Positions 24,681 to 37,435 of a stretch of 64,000 bases of DNA are shown here, piece after piece (within the stretch, counting starts at the first letter, position 1; each line of letters starts with the position of its first letter). The notes under the pieces are model-generated. The model searched no databases. It was not told the origin of the DNA and saw nothing but the letters and a program-made list of their open reading frames with translations. The DNA is taken from the NCBI GenBank assembly GCA_013399115.1, contig VXAA01000959.1, positions 731,865-795,864 on the forward strand, given 5' to 3'. This stretch comes from Anseranas semipalmata (lineage: Eukaryota > Chordata > Aves > Anseriformes > Anseranatidae). A program made the translations under genes and the position numbers.

Positions 24681-27600
24681 CCCCCCATACCTCTCTTCCT
24701 AGTATCACTAAGGGCTTTTTTTTTCCTTACATTTTTGAATGAAAATTTTTATGATTTCATTGAGTCAGTAAATTATACTAATTTGGATGTGTTATTTATT
24801 TCTAGCATGAGTCTGCTTGCTGGTGAGGAAAAACAAGACTCTTGTGTTTTACAATTACATACAGCAGGCAGGTAGGCAATTTTAATTGGCATATGTATTC
24901 ACTATACTGAAGTTCTTGTAAAAGAGATAATGCAAATAGTTAAATTAGCAGGCAGTAATAAAAGCCCTGAAAGGGATTCTGAGCAAAAAGATCCTGTCTA
25001 GCTTAAACTCAGGTTTTGTGAAAACAATCATCTCCATCTTCTTTTAAATGTATTGGTCAGTGAGGGGAGAGGGAGAAAGAGGAGAGTAGACCTGGGGAAA
25101 AAAGTGGAAACCTCCAGTTTTAAACCAGAGTTATGCGTGTTCTTAAGATTCCACTTCTCCAGTATTCTGTTGTGATACTGGTCAATGAGAAAATTTGCAG
25201 ATTTTATCTAAGCTGCAGAAGAAAAATATATTAAAAGGAAATCTTTACAGGTGATTTTGTGGTCTTCGGTTAATTGCAGCAAATGTTTACTCATGCATAT
25301 TTCTGTTTGGAGTACCTACATTTAAATTTCAGCCAGGACTTCTCTCCATCAAGAAAGTGATGTTGTTTAATTATTAAGATACCTTGCAATGTGACATGCT
25401 TAATAATGTAATATTAACTCCTTTAGTCTTTGCCTACCGGTGTTCATGTGAAAATTTAGATTGCATGTTACGTGTGAAATTTTGCTTCATGACCAGTAGC
25501 CAAGTAAAATTCAGCAAGTATGCTGCATTACTGCAACTGTGACATTGACTCTTGTTTCGAAAAAACAAAAGTGTATGCAAGAAATCACACAAATCTTCTG
25601 GGGAAACTAAGACAAGCTTCCCTTCAGTGTGTCGTCTGGTTTTGAGAGAGAAGTCTAAGCTGTTTTGCTTTGAAAGCTGATTTCATTTTAAACCTGAACT
25701 CAAAACAAAATCTGATATAAAAACTTGTACCTACATGTTACAAGAGATTTTCTCATGAATTTCCAAGTGACAAACTTCTAGAGGGTATGGAAATTCTCGT
25801 AACTATATGTATTTGTTTTCTGGAGCTGTGTCATTAAATCCCTCCCCTCTGCTGCTGTGCTTCATCAGTACAGGTATACGTTTTGCTGGAGCCTGTATCA
25901 GTAGCTTTGTAGTGTGTTTTGGAAAGGGGTTAGGCCTGCTATGAACTTGTACTATTGTTTTGTGTGTTTACTTATACACTTCTGCTAAGGATTGACATCA
26001 AAGAGCAATACGGGTACACAGACTACACTAAAGAACAACTTTAAAGAAAACAAGCTGTTTTGATTGTCTTCTGAAATGATGATACCTCTCACAACACATC
26101 CTAGCCTCCTGTGCTGTGCATGCACGTCTCTCTGTTTTCAACAGTAACTGACATTCAAAGGAGCACCTCTGAAGAAGAAAAATTGTTGCACTATTGGTGC
26201 TCAGGTATAATAATTTCATTTGGTAGAAAGAGACACGTAAGTGCTGTTAATAGATAAAACACCTGCTGTCTCCGAAGGGTTTCTACTTTCTCATCTTCTC
26301 CAGAGTCTTCTGGAAGTCCTTCTGCATCAGTGATTTCTGATCACGGCCTGCAGGGAAACACCCTTCTTGCAGTTTGTGCAATAGCACCGTGAAGTGGTGC
26401 AGTTAGGAGGCGGTCTCATCCCTCAGCAAAATGAGATGCTCCAGACGATATGTCATTTGTTCCCAGGGCATTTTTTAGGGCAATCTGACAACCTTGCAGA
26501 TAGCAGCAAGTGTATGAGCCTTGGCTAATGCACCTTGTGGCTGGAAAAGCAACATCGGCCTCAGAGCTTTTCACGTTATGACTAAGTCATAAGTGTGGTA
26601 TTTTGTTGTTGAGTAAGCAGGTGGTTTTGGTCTTCCTTATGTTTTTGTGGATTTATTTTATTTATCTAATGGTATTTTGATACTACGTGGAGTATAATAA
26701 ACCTCACAGAATTTGGGATATCTTGTGGTGGCACACTGACAGCCCTTCCGAGGTGTAGGCTGATAAATACATATCCTACAGCCAGTTACCCTGTTCTGAA
26801 ACACTGGTGTGTGCTGCTGCTTTGGAACCTCCTGCGCCACTGCATGGTGGCCCTGCGAGGCCCCCACCCGCCTGCATGCAGCGGTTGGCATCCTCCTGGC
26901 CTGGACAAGGACGTTCTCGTTGGGTGCCTCGCCCCCTGGTTGAGGTATTTAAACCTACTGGTTTGTCCAGTTTATCAGGGTGAGAATTTGTTCACAAACA
27001 GGCTCTGGGAAGCTCTGCATAAACATGAAGGGGAGGAAAGCAAGCTGGAGTCCTGTGGCAGAAGTAGCACGCACCTCTCAGATCTGCAGCAACTGGTTTT
27101 GTGACAGAGTAGGGGGTTATGGAGTAAAATGGGATGGTGGTTCTTGCAGAACTTTTGTTCTGGCACTATGTCACTTGGTTTTAGAAATAAATGCTTAAAT
27201 TAATGACAACTTGGGAAGATGACACAAATGTAAGATAGTCAAATTGAGTGTTAGCGTATGCCGGACTTCAGTATGAATGGCCTGAAAAAGAAGGTAAAAA
27301 TGTTTTCAGCTTAACCTTCCTCCCCATCTTGCAGTAATTTTCATAAGTGAATAAAAAGACATATAAAGACAGAAACTTGAGATTAATAAATTAATAAATA
27401 ATTAATAGAATGAGTTCTAGTGTATCATAGTCGGGAAGTCATGAACTTGGCAGATCTTTAAGGATTCAATGCTTAGCACCTCCTTTTTGTCTTCTGGGGG
27501 CTGCAGAATGGAAGCAATGGCTTGCTTCACTAGTGTGTGCAAACTTGATATGCCAGACTGGGAAATTATTGAAATTTGAAATGCAGGGGGTGGTATTAAT

Positions 27601-28009
27601 AGTATGCTATTTGATATGCAGAAAAACTCAATATCAAGTGATAATCAAGCAACTAACTGCAGACAACTGCAGTCTTATCCTGGAGATCCAGTGTATCATA
27701 ACTATCCATTTACATTTAGTACTATTGTTTCCTTACAGTTCTCCAGCATGTCATCATCCCTGCTTGCTTTTTTGGAGTTGAGCTTGGCCTGTTTTGGGGT
27801 GGCCTGTTGCAGTGAGTGAATGGTGAGGCAGCGATCACACGCCCAGCTCTGTAATGCCTCTCCTCTTTAAGCTGACTGCGCAAAACAAGTCTTTGCCCCG
27901 TTTCAGCAACAGGGTGGGCAGTAGAGCAATAACGTGGGGAGCAGGTGTATATTTTAAACATCCCTCCAAGGGGTGCAAAGCTGGGGGAGACGAAGAGACT
28001 TGGTGAGGC
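24681..28009. other. non-coding DNA, no gene seen
   Basis: Mostly AT-rich unique sequence. Short frames around 26811-27104 and 27533-27819 have no family features. No repeat family recognised. Confidence 0.5.
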
Positions 28010-28175
28010 GGTGGTGTGCTCGGCGGGGCCCGAGAGCAGCGCTGCCAGGCGTGCACGGCTGCGAGCATCGCGCCTGCTTGGGCGGGCCGACGGCGCGGTG
28101 CGCGTCAGCTGTGTCTGCAGCTGCAGGTCACCCTGTCCCGCAACGCGGAACCGCTTGTACGGACTGAATCATTCG
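28010..28175. other. dense CpG patch
   Basis: About 165 bases with roughly 22 CpG dinucleotides, including gcgcg runs, in AT-rich surroundings. This is the sharpest CpG peak in the window together with 37.3 kb. The plus frame 27945-28265 is open for 106 codons across it, but frames are also open on the other strand. It could be an orphan CpG island or a small promoter; no TATA box or first-exon donor supports a promoter call. Confidence 0.5.
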
Positions 28176-31100
28176 CAGTCTAATTCCGTGTTAACGAGCA
28201 AAGACTGGCTTACTGATGTCACACGGCCGTTTCGCCCTCAAAGTCGATACAAGGGAAACGACTAGAGATTTTCAATTAAAGTAATGATATTTTATAAATT
28301 GATTATTGATTAAGTTGACATGATAGGGGACTAGTTAGGGTCTTGTGATAAATGTCTACAATTACCGGTGCCTTTGTTCGAAGGCATGATCTGAAATTTA
28401 ATAATAGAGTCCTAGTAGTTTTACATAAACTTGCAACTTGATTTAAATTACCAGGCCGATCACAAACAGGTCCATAACACATCAGTTCCTAGACTAATGA
28501 ACCATACATCCTTGTCGACTTTAGTAATGTTTTGACAGTTTTTGCCTCAGTGCCTTTGAATTACAAATGTGTAGAGATGTATTGCTTACTGCTACAATAG
28601 GTCTTTCCCTCAGGATATGGTAGGTCACGTTTGCTGAATCTGAATTGGTTAACTAAACAATGACAACTTCTATAATGCTTTAAAAGAAGGTTACAATCGT
28701 TTTTTATAGTTGTAATTACAGTTTTTTTCACAAGGAGAAAGATATTAAAAGAATGACATTTTTCAATTTCATACATTATTTAACTTTTCTGAAATCACAC
28801 TTTCAGAGTTCTTAAAATATAGAGGATTTATATAGCAGTGTGATTAATTCTAACATGGTAGAAAGCTGCTGTTGATCCTCCCCTCACAAACAGAAATGCA
28901 AAATAATTCAGGTTTTAAAATCAGGCTGCCTTTACCTTCTCACTAATGAATATATTATGTGAGTAAAACACGAGCCCAATTACCTCATTTACTTGTTTGT
29001 CCTATCAGCTAACCTTTTTTCATATGGATATTTTTCTATATGTTGTTTTTCCTGTGGCTGGTTTCCAAAGTTGAAAAAAAAAACTGGTTTGTTGTACGTT
29101 TGATCTTTTCTATGAATTTCCTGTTGTTTTCTTGAATTCATAGGGAGCAAACCAGACAAATAAAGCAAGACAGTTTCAAGAAATGACAGATAATATTTAT
29201 AGGAAATGTCTAGATTTTCTTACACTTGTCTAACTTTTCCCTTTTTGGAGTGAAATAGAGTGCAGCTTAAATGAATCGTGGAAGTTAAATATTGAGGTCA
29301 ATTCTCCAATGAGGGTGGAGTAATATTTCATGTGTTTGAAAAGTTGCATTGCTTTATTACTGTATTAAGGAGGGAAAGGCAAGGCTGACTTTATTAAACG
29401 TTGTGACCTCCTGAAATACTCTGCAAATTTACTTGTGGTGTTTCCAAGTGAGGAAGTCTCGAGGACGCAGCATCTGGTTTCCCAAGGTGTTTTCTCAAAG
29501 TAGGGTCATATTTGAGTGAGGCACGTTGTGTGATGCGTCATCATTCCATTACTTGTGTGAAGATTTGGGAGTAACGGTTTCTCAAATACTGCTGCCTTTT
29601 GATCATAACTGCTCACATTCACAACCTCTCAAAAGCATATTGTGGGTGCTGAAAAAAGAAGGGCTGCTGCGAGGACAGTGATAGTGTCACCTGCATCCCC
29701 TGCATTGTCTTGCTTCCTTGCAGGAGCAGTGCGTAGCTTGGGACCTCTTGTGTTCTTTGGTATTTCTTTGTTAAAAATCTGCTATAAAAATTTCAGAATA
29801 GGCATAATAGACCATAATATGGACCATAATCCCCATTACTGCCCATTATGTATGTGTAATTATCTGCTCAATAGTCCATCTTTGGATTCATTATCATTAT
29901 AATACATTAAGTTTTAGTTCATGGATCATTGCCCTTCAAAGCTCTCTGACAGTCTATTAAGTAAACGCTATTAAGTAAATTCAGTCTTTAAAAATTTGAT
30001 TTTTTTTTTTTTTTCAAAACGACAGTCTTCTAGATGGAGCATCTCATGCCTCCTCAACCTCACTGCAGTCAGGAAAGATATATGTACAGTTAAAGTGAGT
30101 CCTATATTATTGCTTGAATAGTAATGAATTTTCAAAGCTTAGAGCAAGATCTAGGCCAGCTCTCAGATGCCCATACAACGGAGGGTGATGGAGAAGTGTT
30201 CTCTTTTGTACAGTTTGTATACGTTAGCTTCAAATTGTGCTGCTGTACCTACAGCCATGTAAGTGTGCTTGCTGAAGCCATCCTGGACCCCTCTTACAGC
30301 CCACAGCTTCGTCTGTTTCTTCATTGTGCTGTATGCCTGTTGCAGGTTGGCATCTGAATGGTGCAGAAGAAACACAAATAGCATAGTTCTCCAGCTCGCT
30401 TACGTGCTTCTCCCACTCATCTTTTCAGCATTTTATCTCATGCTGTGTAGAACTTGCAAACTACATGACAAGAAAAACTTCAAGTCTTGTTCCTTGTTTC
30501 TCAGCCCAAGGGTATTTGCCATTAATTTAAGACCTCTTACAGCACAGTCGTACACAGGTTAACTGATTGTGGAGATGATGCGATGTTGTTTTTTTCTATG
30601 TGAAAAGGGATCTTTGATGTCACTTAGTCCATAAAAGATTCTGGATCACAAATGAGATACTGTTCAGTTATGGCAAATAATTGAAAAATTATTAAAGAGA
30701 GGCTGGAGATGAATTCTAACAGAAATGAATGTGTAGTGCTTGAGTTGGTGCACTTGGACAATCTGTGCAGAGGTTAAGATTTGATTGATTTAGTTAGTTA
30801 AGTTTCCTAAAGCTTATTTTGCCAGTCTTACGATCTGTATGCTTGTCATAGTTTAAATAAGGATGAATGACTCTCAGTTTAGGGGCTGAGTTCGTCCATT
30901 GACACCTTTATTTTTTCTTCACTGAGTGGAGATAGGACCTGTAAGGAATCATTTGTGGTCTTTTCACCACCTCCAAGCAAGTGCAATCATGCTGTTGACA
31001 AAAAGCATATGCTCTCACTTTCAAAAGGGGCTTTTTACTATGTAGAGTGTATCTTGTCTCACTCTGCTCTCCCTTGGACTTCACTTTTATGAGTAAGAAA

Positions 31101-34100
31101 GGCAAAAGTAGACAGCTGAGCTAATTACTACAAAGTAGGCAGCTGAGCTAATTTTTTTTTACAAAGATGGATCTCTTCCTAGCAAACAGTAGATCTCAGG
31201 CCACTTTAAAAACATTTTGTGCTATAGGTGTGAGCACCATCGCTATAATTCTGTAGTTTGGGAAACCTGGTTTTCGAGGCTGACAGCACGTGTTAATTCT
31301 GGTGCAGCTAGGTCTGTAGTGGCACTGCGTTGTGCTGCTGGCCGCATTTATCCACCTGAGAGCTTGCGTAAGGGCTGCGGGCTGGGTCTAAGCATAGTGG
31401 TCGGTGACGGGCGGTAGTCTTGTGTGCCCGGGGCTCTCCCTGGTTCTGTCACGCTACTTGCTTGTGGGCGAATGTGTTTTTCTTAGAAGAAGTTACAGAA
31501 GACTAATTAAAAAAGCCTATCAGCACTCACATGACCTTGTCTATGTTCTTGCTGGAATGGGGAGAGGATGCGCAGAGGGCTGAAGGAACGACCAAGCTTT
31601 GTATGAGAGTGGGCTGAAACGCAGAGATGCTGAGCTGTGGTGTGGGGTGGATGCCCTCAGCACTGTAAGATCACAGATTCCTTTTTCAGGCATTTCTATA
31701 TATTTGGCACCCTTTCATCATCCTGCTGGTATTTTATAAAATAGTTCATTTTAGTTAAGTATCAAAGCAGGAAAAGAAAGCCAGAAGTCTCAGAAAAAGG
31801 AATAAAATATGTCTGTTGCAGTTTTTCTTTCTTTAAGGGAGAGTGACCCTTCCTGATTCAACATTAGCCTTCAGATTTCTTTACTGTGATTTTTTTTCTT
31901 TTCTTTTTTTTTTTTTTTTCCAGCCCAGAATTCTGAACCTGCAGGTTATTTTAAGCTTATTGCTTTTAAATTGCAGAGCATTTAAGACATTGCAGGCATG
32001 TAGAATTAGGTTGGACAGTACTGAAGGTCACACTATAGAGAACTAACCTATAATGACAGTTGGGTAGTCAGAATGATAGTCTTTTTATCTAGCTAATGTA
32101 TCTCATTCTGGTTTTATTAACCCATGTTTATTCCTTCCTTTGCTGGCAATTATGTTCAAATACTTCAGCACGGATACTTTAAGCCCGTATTTTGATCAGA
32201 TCTTGCTGTAAAAAAATTTTTTGAACAAACATCAGAGTTATTTGGCTACTCTCACCTTAGTCAAGTCTGAATATGTTTCACTCACCATAAATCTTCCTTG
32301 AAATTAAGTTTTTCTGTTTGTTTTGTAATGGTGCAATAATCACCAACGTGGTGATAGATGAACAATTGGAGACATAGTATTCATTTATTACATGAAATCT
32401 GGGGGAAGATGGATCTGGACAAAGAGATGCATCTCACCCTAGCACTGCATTTTTTCCAGTTAATGCTAGCATTACTATAGATAATAAAATAAATAAAATA
32501 TTTCTGTTACTGTAGTAGCTACTTAGAGTTTTGCTGTGCTGCTGTTACTCATGGGCTGGGAGCACACAGATCAGCAACAACTTCCTTTTGTTTTCCTGTA
32601 TCTTGTTAAGCACCGATGGCATTACGTTCCTGTGGAAAAAGGCAGGTCTTCTGCTATGTGTACGTGGGACTACGGCTGGTAAGAAACATGACAGCTGTCG
32701 CTCTGCTCCACTCAGTGCTGGCAGGGCCCTGGCTGGAGCCATGCCGGCTGCCACGCAGTAACCAGAGCCCTGCTTCCAAGCACCACTGGCCTTTGTGTTG
32801 AATAGGGACTTGAAATATTTTCCATCACAGAGTTCTCTGAGCGTCTTTTGATTTGTTAGTAGATGTTAATTATTTAATAAACTGTTTCCAGATCTGATTC
32901 AGATCTAAATTTTACAACTGGCTACATGTCTGGAAGTAACATATGCAATTGTTTAAGAATGGTTTGAATACCGAGGCAATTGGTATTCAAAACAATTGTT
33001 TTTGTGAAGGCTGAAATCTAGAATCATTGAGAAAATCTGTAAAGAAAAAATTGCAGAGAGACTCCCTGCTACTTCTCTTATGAAAAATCTGAAACAAAAC
33101 AGAAAATGACAGCACATAATTACAACAAAATAGATCCATTTGTTAACAGTTCTAGGGTTAAATTTTGTTATTGGCAGTAATAACAGTATAAATGTTTGCA
33201 TTCAGCTGAGGGCATGCTGTGTTATTCACAGTGGGATCAAAAGTTTCCCTGTAGAGTTCTCAATGAAAGGAGCATTGCTCTTGAAGAATTTTATTTTGTT
33301 ATTGTATAGTTTACTCTCATTTTTTTTTCTTAAGACCTATTCCTGCCTAACCTAAAATGTTTTCTACTATGAAATACTCTTACAGGACTGAAAGCTATCT
33401 CCAAAACATATTTTTTAATATGTATATTTTTAACTGTCTTAAGTACATAAATGTGCAATGCTACAATTATTGACTAGTCTTAAAACTGAGTGGAGTCTTT
33501 GACCTGAAATAGGATGGAGGCGACTCCATCCTAGGACTAAGGTGTCTGCAAAAAGAAAATAGTGGTTAATGGCTGGCTGGCTACTAATGAATGCCAGGCA
33601 AGCCAGAAATGAAATAAGGTCTTGATATGAAAAAGGAGGTATAAGCAGCATCAGTAGAATTCCATAGCCTGAAAAATCTGGTTTGAAATATGAAGGAAAA
33701 AAAAAAAAAAGAATAACTGGGAAGTGCTGTGGCCCCACTCCTGACAAGCAGAAGTGCAGCGGGGCTCTGGGGGTCTGAAGCAGCACTTGAACCGGGGTTT
33801 TCCCATAGCAGCTCCATCACCCAGCCCTTCAGAAAGAGCTGGTGTGAAGAACTGGGAGGTGTGACATTCTGACTTCAGAAGGTGCTGGGTATAATAAAGA
33901 AAACCGCAGCCATTGCACTGTAAAGGCAAAGTACTGATAACTCTGTATATACACTTGTTATGCGTAGTATGGGATTGTTTCTACTGAAGATCTTGCAACA
34001 CTGAAAACATTACGCAGGCTTTGCAGTAGAAACTGGCATATGTCAGAAGCTTAGTTGAACACTTTCTGGATTTCTGTGTGCTTGAGCTCCATGGAGATGA

Positions 34101-37100
34101 TATAACTGTCACATTTTTACAGCTGCCTCGAGTGGTAATTCTGTAATCAGATGAAGCATAAGAACAATAATTCCTCACTCCGTACCTTTAAGTTACTGCA
34201 TTTAACTTCATTTCACTACCCTGCAATTATCTTTCCATTGTATAGTTTATATGATGCTTTCCAAAGCTGTTTGTGTTTGAAGATTAAGTGAAGCTGAGAC
34301 ATGCTTAGAACAGTATTCCTTCAGTAAATGTCTTAGACCTGATAAATATTCACAGTGTTAAAGACCATTTGTGCAGGGATCATTCATCACAAGTTATGCA
34401 GAACAGCATGGTGAAGAGGAGGGACTGTACTTCAGTCCTGATACAAGTCAGTGACTGAATTTTTCTCTTTATTGTAATGATGAAACTCATAAGATATCCT
34501 CTCTCTATATAGTGGTTGCATGTGCGTCTTTTGTACCCATTACAGAAAGCAAAAGGTGAAGTTGTGTGCTAGGTCTGTTGTTTTCAGTTGCCTTTAAGAA
34601 GGGGACAAGAAAATAGTAACACTTCAACATACAAAATTCTTTGTTCATTTGAAGGAGACTGAATAAACACTGAGAGACCTAGCAGGGAAAACATTAGTAG
34701 GAACCAGAAGAGCAGATAAAATGTAATGAGCATCGTGGAGGAAACTAAGAAAATTTTAGTGGAGCCTGAGATGATTTTAAATTCTGTAAAAAGAAGCAAC
34801 AAGATACTGTACATTATTGTTAAAGACTGTGCTCAGTGCCCAGCTTCAGACAAAGAGGGCCCAAAAGGTTGGGATATATTTGTGTGATATATGTGAGTTG
34901 ATGGTATGCATTTGACTGAAATACTTTGTTCATTACTGAGCACCAGATTTCTGGAAAGACAAGCTGAAATAGGAGAGGAAACTGAAAATTTGAAAATAGA
35001 AATCGGAAGATTGTTTTGAATCCAAAAGGTCTGAGAAACTGAACGAAGAATAACAGAGGTTTTTAGAGGGATGCAGAAGGGGAACTGGGATAAAAATGTA
35101 TAAATAACAGCAGAAAATAACGAACACTTTCTTCTATAAGCTTTTCTAAAAGGAAAAAGAAAATGCAGTGTAACTCTCAAAGGGAAAGAAGATATTTTGC
35201 GTGATACATGATTAGGTGCCAGGTTTGTTGCTTATTCTGCTAGCAGCTTGCTGGAGTCCAAGAAGCGTTAGATTCTAATTTGTTGCAGTTCAGTGGCTTG
35301 GTATGTCTGCTTATCCCTGGATTCCTGTTCCATGTCTCTTCCTTTTTCCTGCTATGAACTACATAGCTGGTCAGTATCCAGCTGCAGATGAGGTTGTGCT
35401 TTAAGCTTTAATCACTGGGGTTTGGTCACTGGTCGTGCTTTGGCTGGGTCCTGAAGCGCCCGCCAGGACTGAGGCACCGGTGGCTGCAGCTCTGGGGACT
35501 CCCTGCGCTGGGAGCTTCTGCGGTCAGCTTCGTATTAGCTCCCTTTATAAATGCTTGATGGAAGGATTATAAATGATTAACAGATACACATACATTACAG
35601 ACATACAGGAGTACTGTGCGTGGTAAACAGTGCTCAACAGTGCCAGTAAGGGGTGTTACGAACGTTTAGGCCTACTGCGCCTCTAAGCAGCCTGTTAAAC
35701 AATCCATTGATTGGCTTTTTAGTAAACCAGCTATTAATAAATCATTAATCTTTTATTAACTATTTGTGGCATGTAAAGTGTGTCCGAGTCTTCTCATGCT
35801 GATGTTAAATAAGATTTATGGTAGTTTCTCAGAGGTTTTCTCTTCTCCCCCTCCCAAACACTGAGACTTACTTTAAACAGAGACAGGAGAGTTGTAAGCT
35901 GTTAGGTCTTGCACGTTTGTCCCTTTGTGGTCATTATTGTATGTCGGCTTAATGCTCTCTAGGATCAGTCAATTGTCTTGTCAGTCAGTCATTGTCAGAA
36001 AACATGTTTGTTGTTTGGAGGAAAAAAAACAAAAACACACCAAGAAAAGAGAGACGACACATCAGTTTATGGTTACATAATTTGAAAACAGCTAACTGCC
36101 GAAGGGCTGTAACTCAACCAGAAATGGATATTGTAGCGCTCCAAGAGCATTCACCTTGTCAGTTATTTCTCTTAGGAGTGGGAAAAACACAATATTTTCC
36201 ACATACAGAGAGTTACCACCATGTGCTTCCAGTCAGTTTACATTTTCACAACCCACTTCATCACAAATGAAACCGAAGTTTAAAGAATAACCTGCCTTAT
36301 CCTAACCCAACTCTATTGAGACTTACGCACATAAATATCTTCTTTTTTTAAAAAATATATTTTTACTGTCTTGATTGTCTGTCTTTGTTTGCTACCCAAC
36401 TTCTGTAGCGTCTTATGTGGTATTGTGTCAATAAGGAAGTGTCAAGCTTGCGGAGATGTGGTTGGAAATTCAGTAAAAACTGTGAGGAATGGTACAGACC
36501 TATGAAATGGGGTGGGGTGGGGAAAGTTATTCTTGTAAATTGTTAGTAACTTCTGAAAGGACTTGAGGAAATACCTTCTATTGGAAATGTTGTGTTTTTA
36601 TGCTCTGTAAACTATACGAGTGGGTTCCAAGGCTGTTTCCAATGTTGACTACTTCAATAGAAAATGACTGAACTCGTAAGGGAATTGGAGATTTAGAAAA
36701 ACTCAAATATCTGCTCAACTGCTGGACTTTGTGTCTGCTTTTACTATTGATTGACCGCTGGAGAAGTCTAGTATAGAGAAATATGACAGTGAGATGACAT
36801 GAGATGAAATATTTTTTTGGTTAGGAATGACCTCGTAATTCATGAATGGCAGTATGAAGTGGGACTATGAATGAATTATGTGGGGACATCCTAATGAGTA
36901 CGGGCTGTTTTTGATCCTGTTCTCCTCAGTGCACAATTTCTAAGCCTAGAAGAAATGTATTTCATACTGCAGTTCATACTACAGGTAGAGCTACAGGCTG
37001 TTTGTTTGCTTGCTTGCTTATTTAAGTAATCCGTGAGGTAGTAGCGATGTTTGGCAATGGGGTCAAATATCACCATGGCATTCAAATATTCGGGTAACGC

Positions 37101-37254
37101 GAACCAATCAAGCTTCGCTAGTGCTCACAAAACAGTTACTGTTGCAGGTAATACCACAGAAATTCAGAAGGCATCCGAATATGAATTTTTACCTCTTCAA
37201 GCCTGTTTTCTGCTTATTCAGGCCACGTTCTCCTGTGTTAAGCAGCCCTGAAGG
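28176..37254. other. non-coding DNA, no gene seen
   Basis: No gene is supported over about 9 kb. Notable items are unique, repeat-poor AT-rich sequence at 28240-28560 and 35690-35780, a tandem duplication at 31108-31165, and a strong but unpaired acceptor-like tract at 31886-31923. T-runs lie at 30000-30014 and 31904-31919, and three GGGG runs at 36507-36524. Frames of up to 115 codons on the minus strand (33439-33786, 34833-35180) include oligo-A/T-derived phenylalanine runs and look random. Confidence 0.5.
31108..31165. repeat. short tandem duplication
   Basis: Two adjacent copies of a unit of about 27-31 bp sharing gcagctgagctaatt-like sequence and ending in acaaa. The second copy has an expanded T-run. 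Confidence 0.75.
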
Positions 37255-37435
37255 GGCCTCCCAAGGCGCGTGGGGCTTGGGGCAGGGCCGCGCTGCCGCC
37301 TCGCGCCCAGCCCTGGCTGCGGGAGGCCCCGCGTGCGGGGCGGGGGCGGCTCCAAGCGGGCGGGTACGGCACCGGGCCCTGCCGCTGGGCTACCAGGGGG
37401 TCGGGACAGCGTCCTAACCACCGCCTGCACAGCCT
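37255..37435. other. dense CpG patch
   Basis: About 180 bases of GC-rich sequence with more than 20 CpGs and Sp1-like ggggcgggggcgg boxes. Long frames on both strands (98 codons plus; 104 and 170 codons minus) run through it and are best explained by composition. The GC boxes are the kind found in CpG-island promoters, but no transcript signal next to it can be shown. Confidence 0.5.

Noticed and set aside
24277..24742. Long open frames of Lys/Glu/Arg (minus) or Phe/Leu/Ser (plus) repeats
   Set aside because: They are produced by the decamer array, which is stop-free in all frames; they also cross the N.
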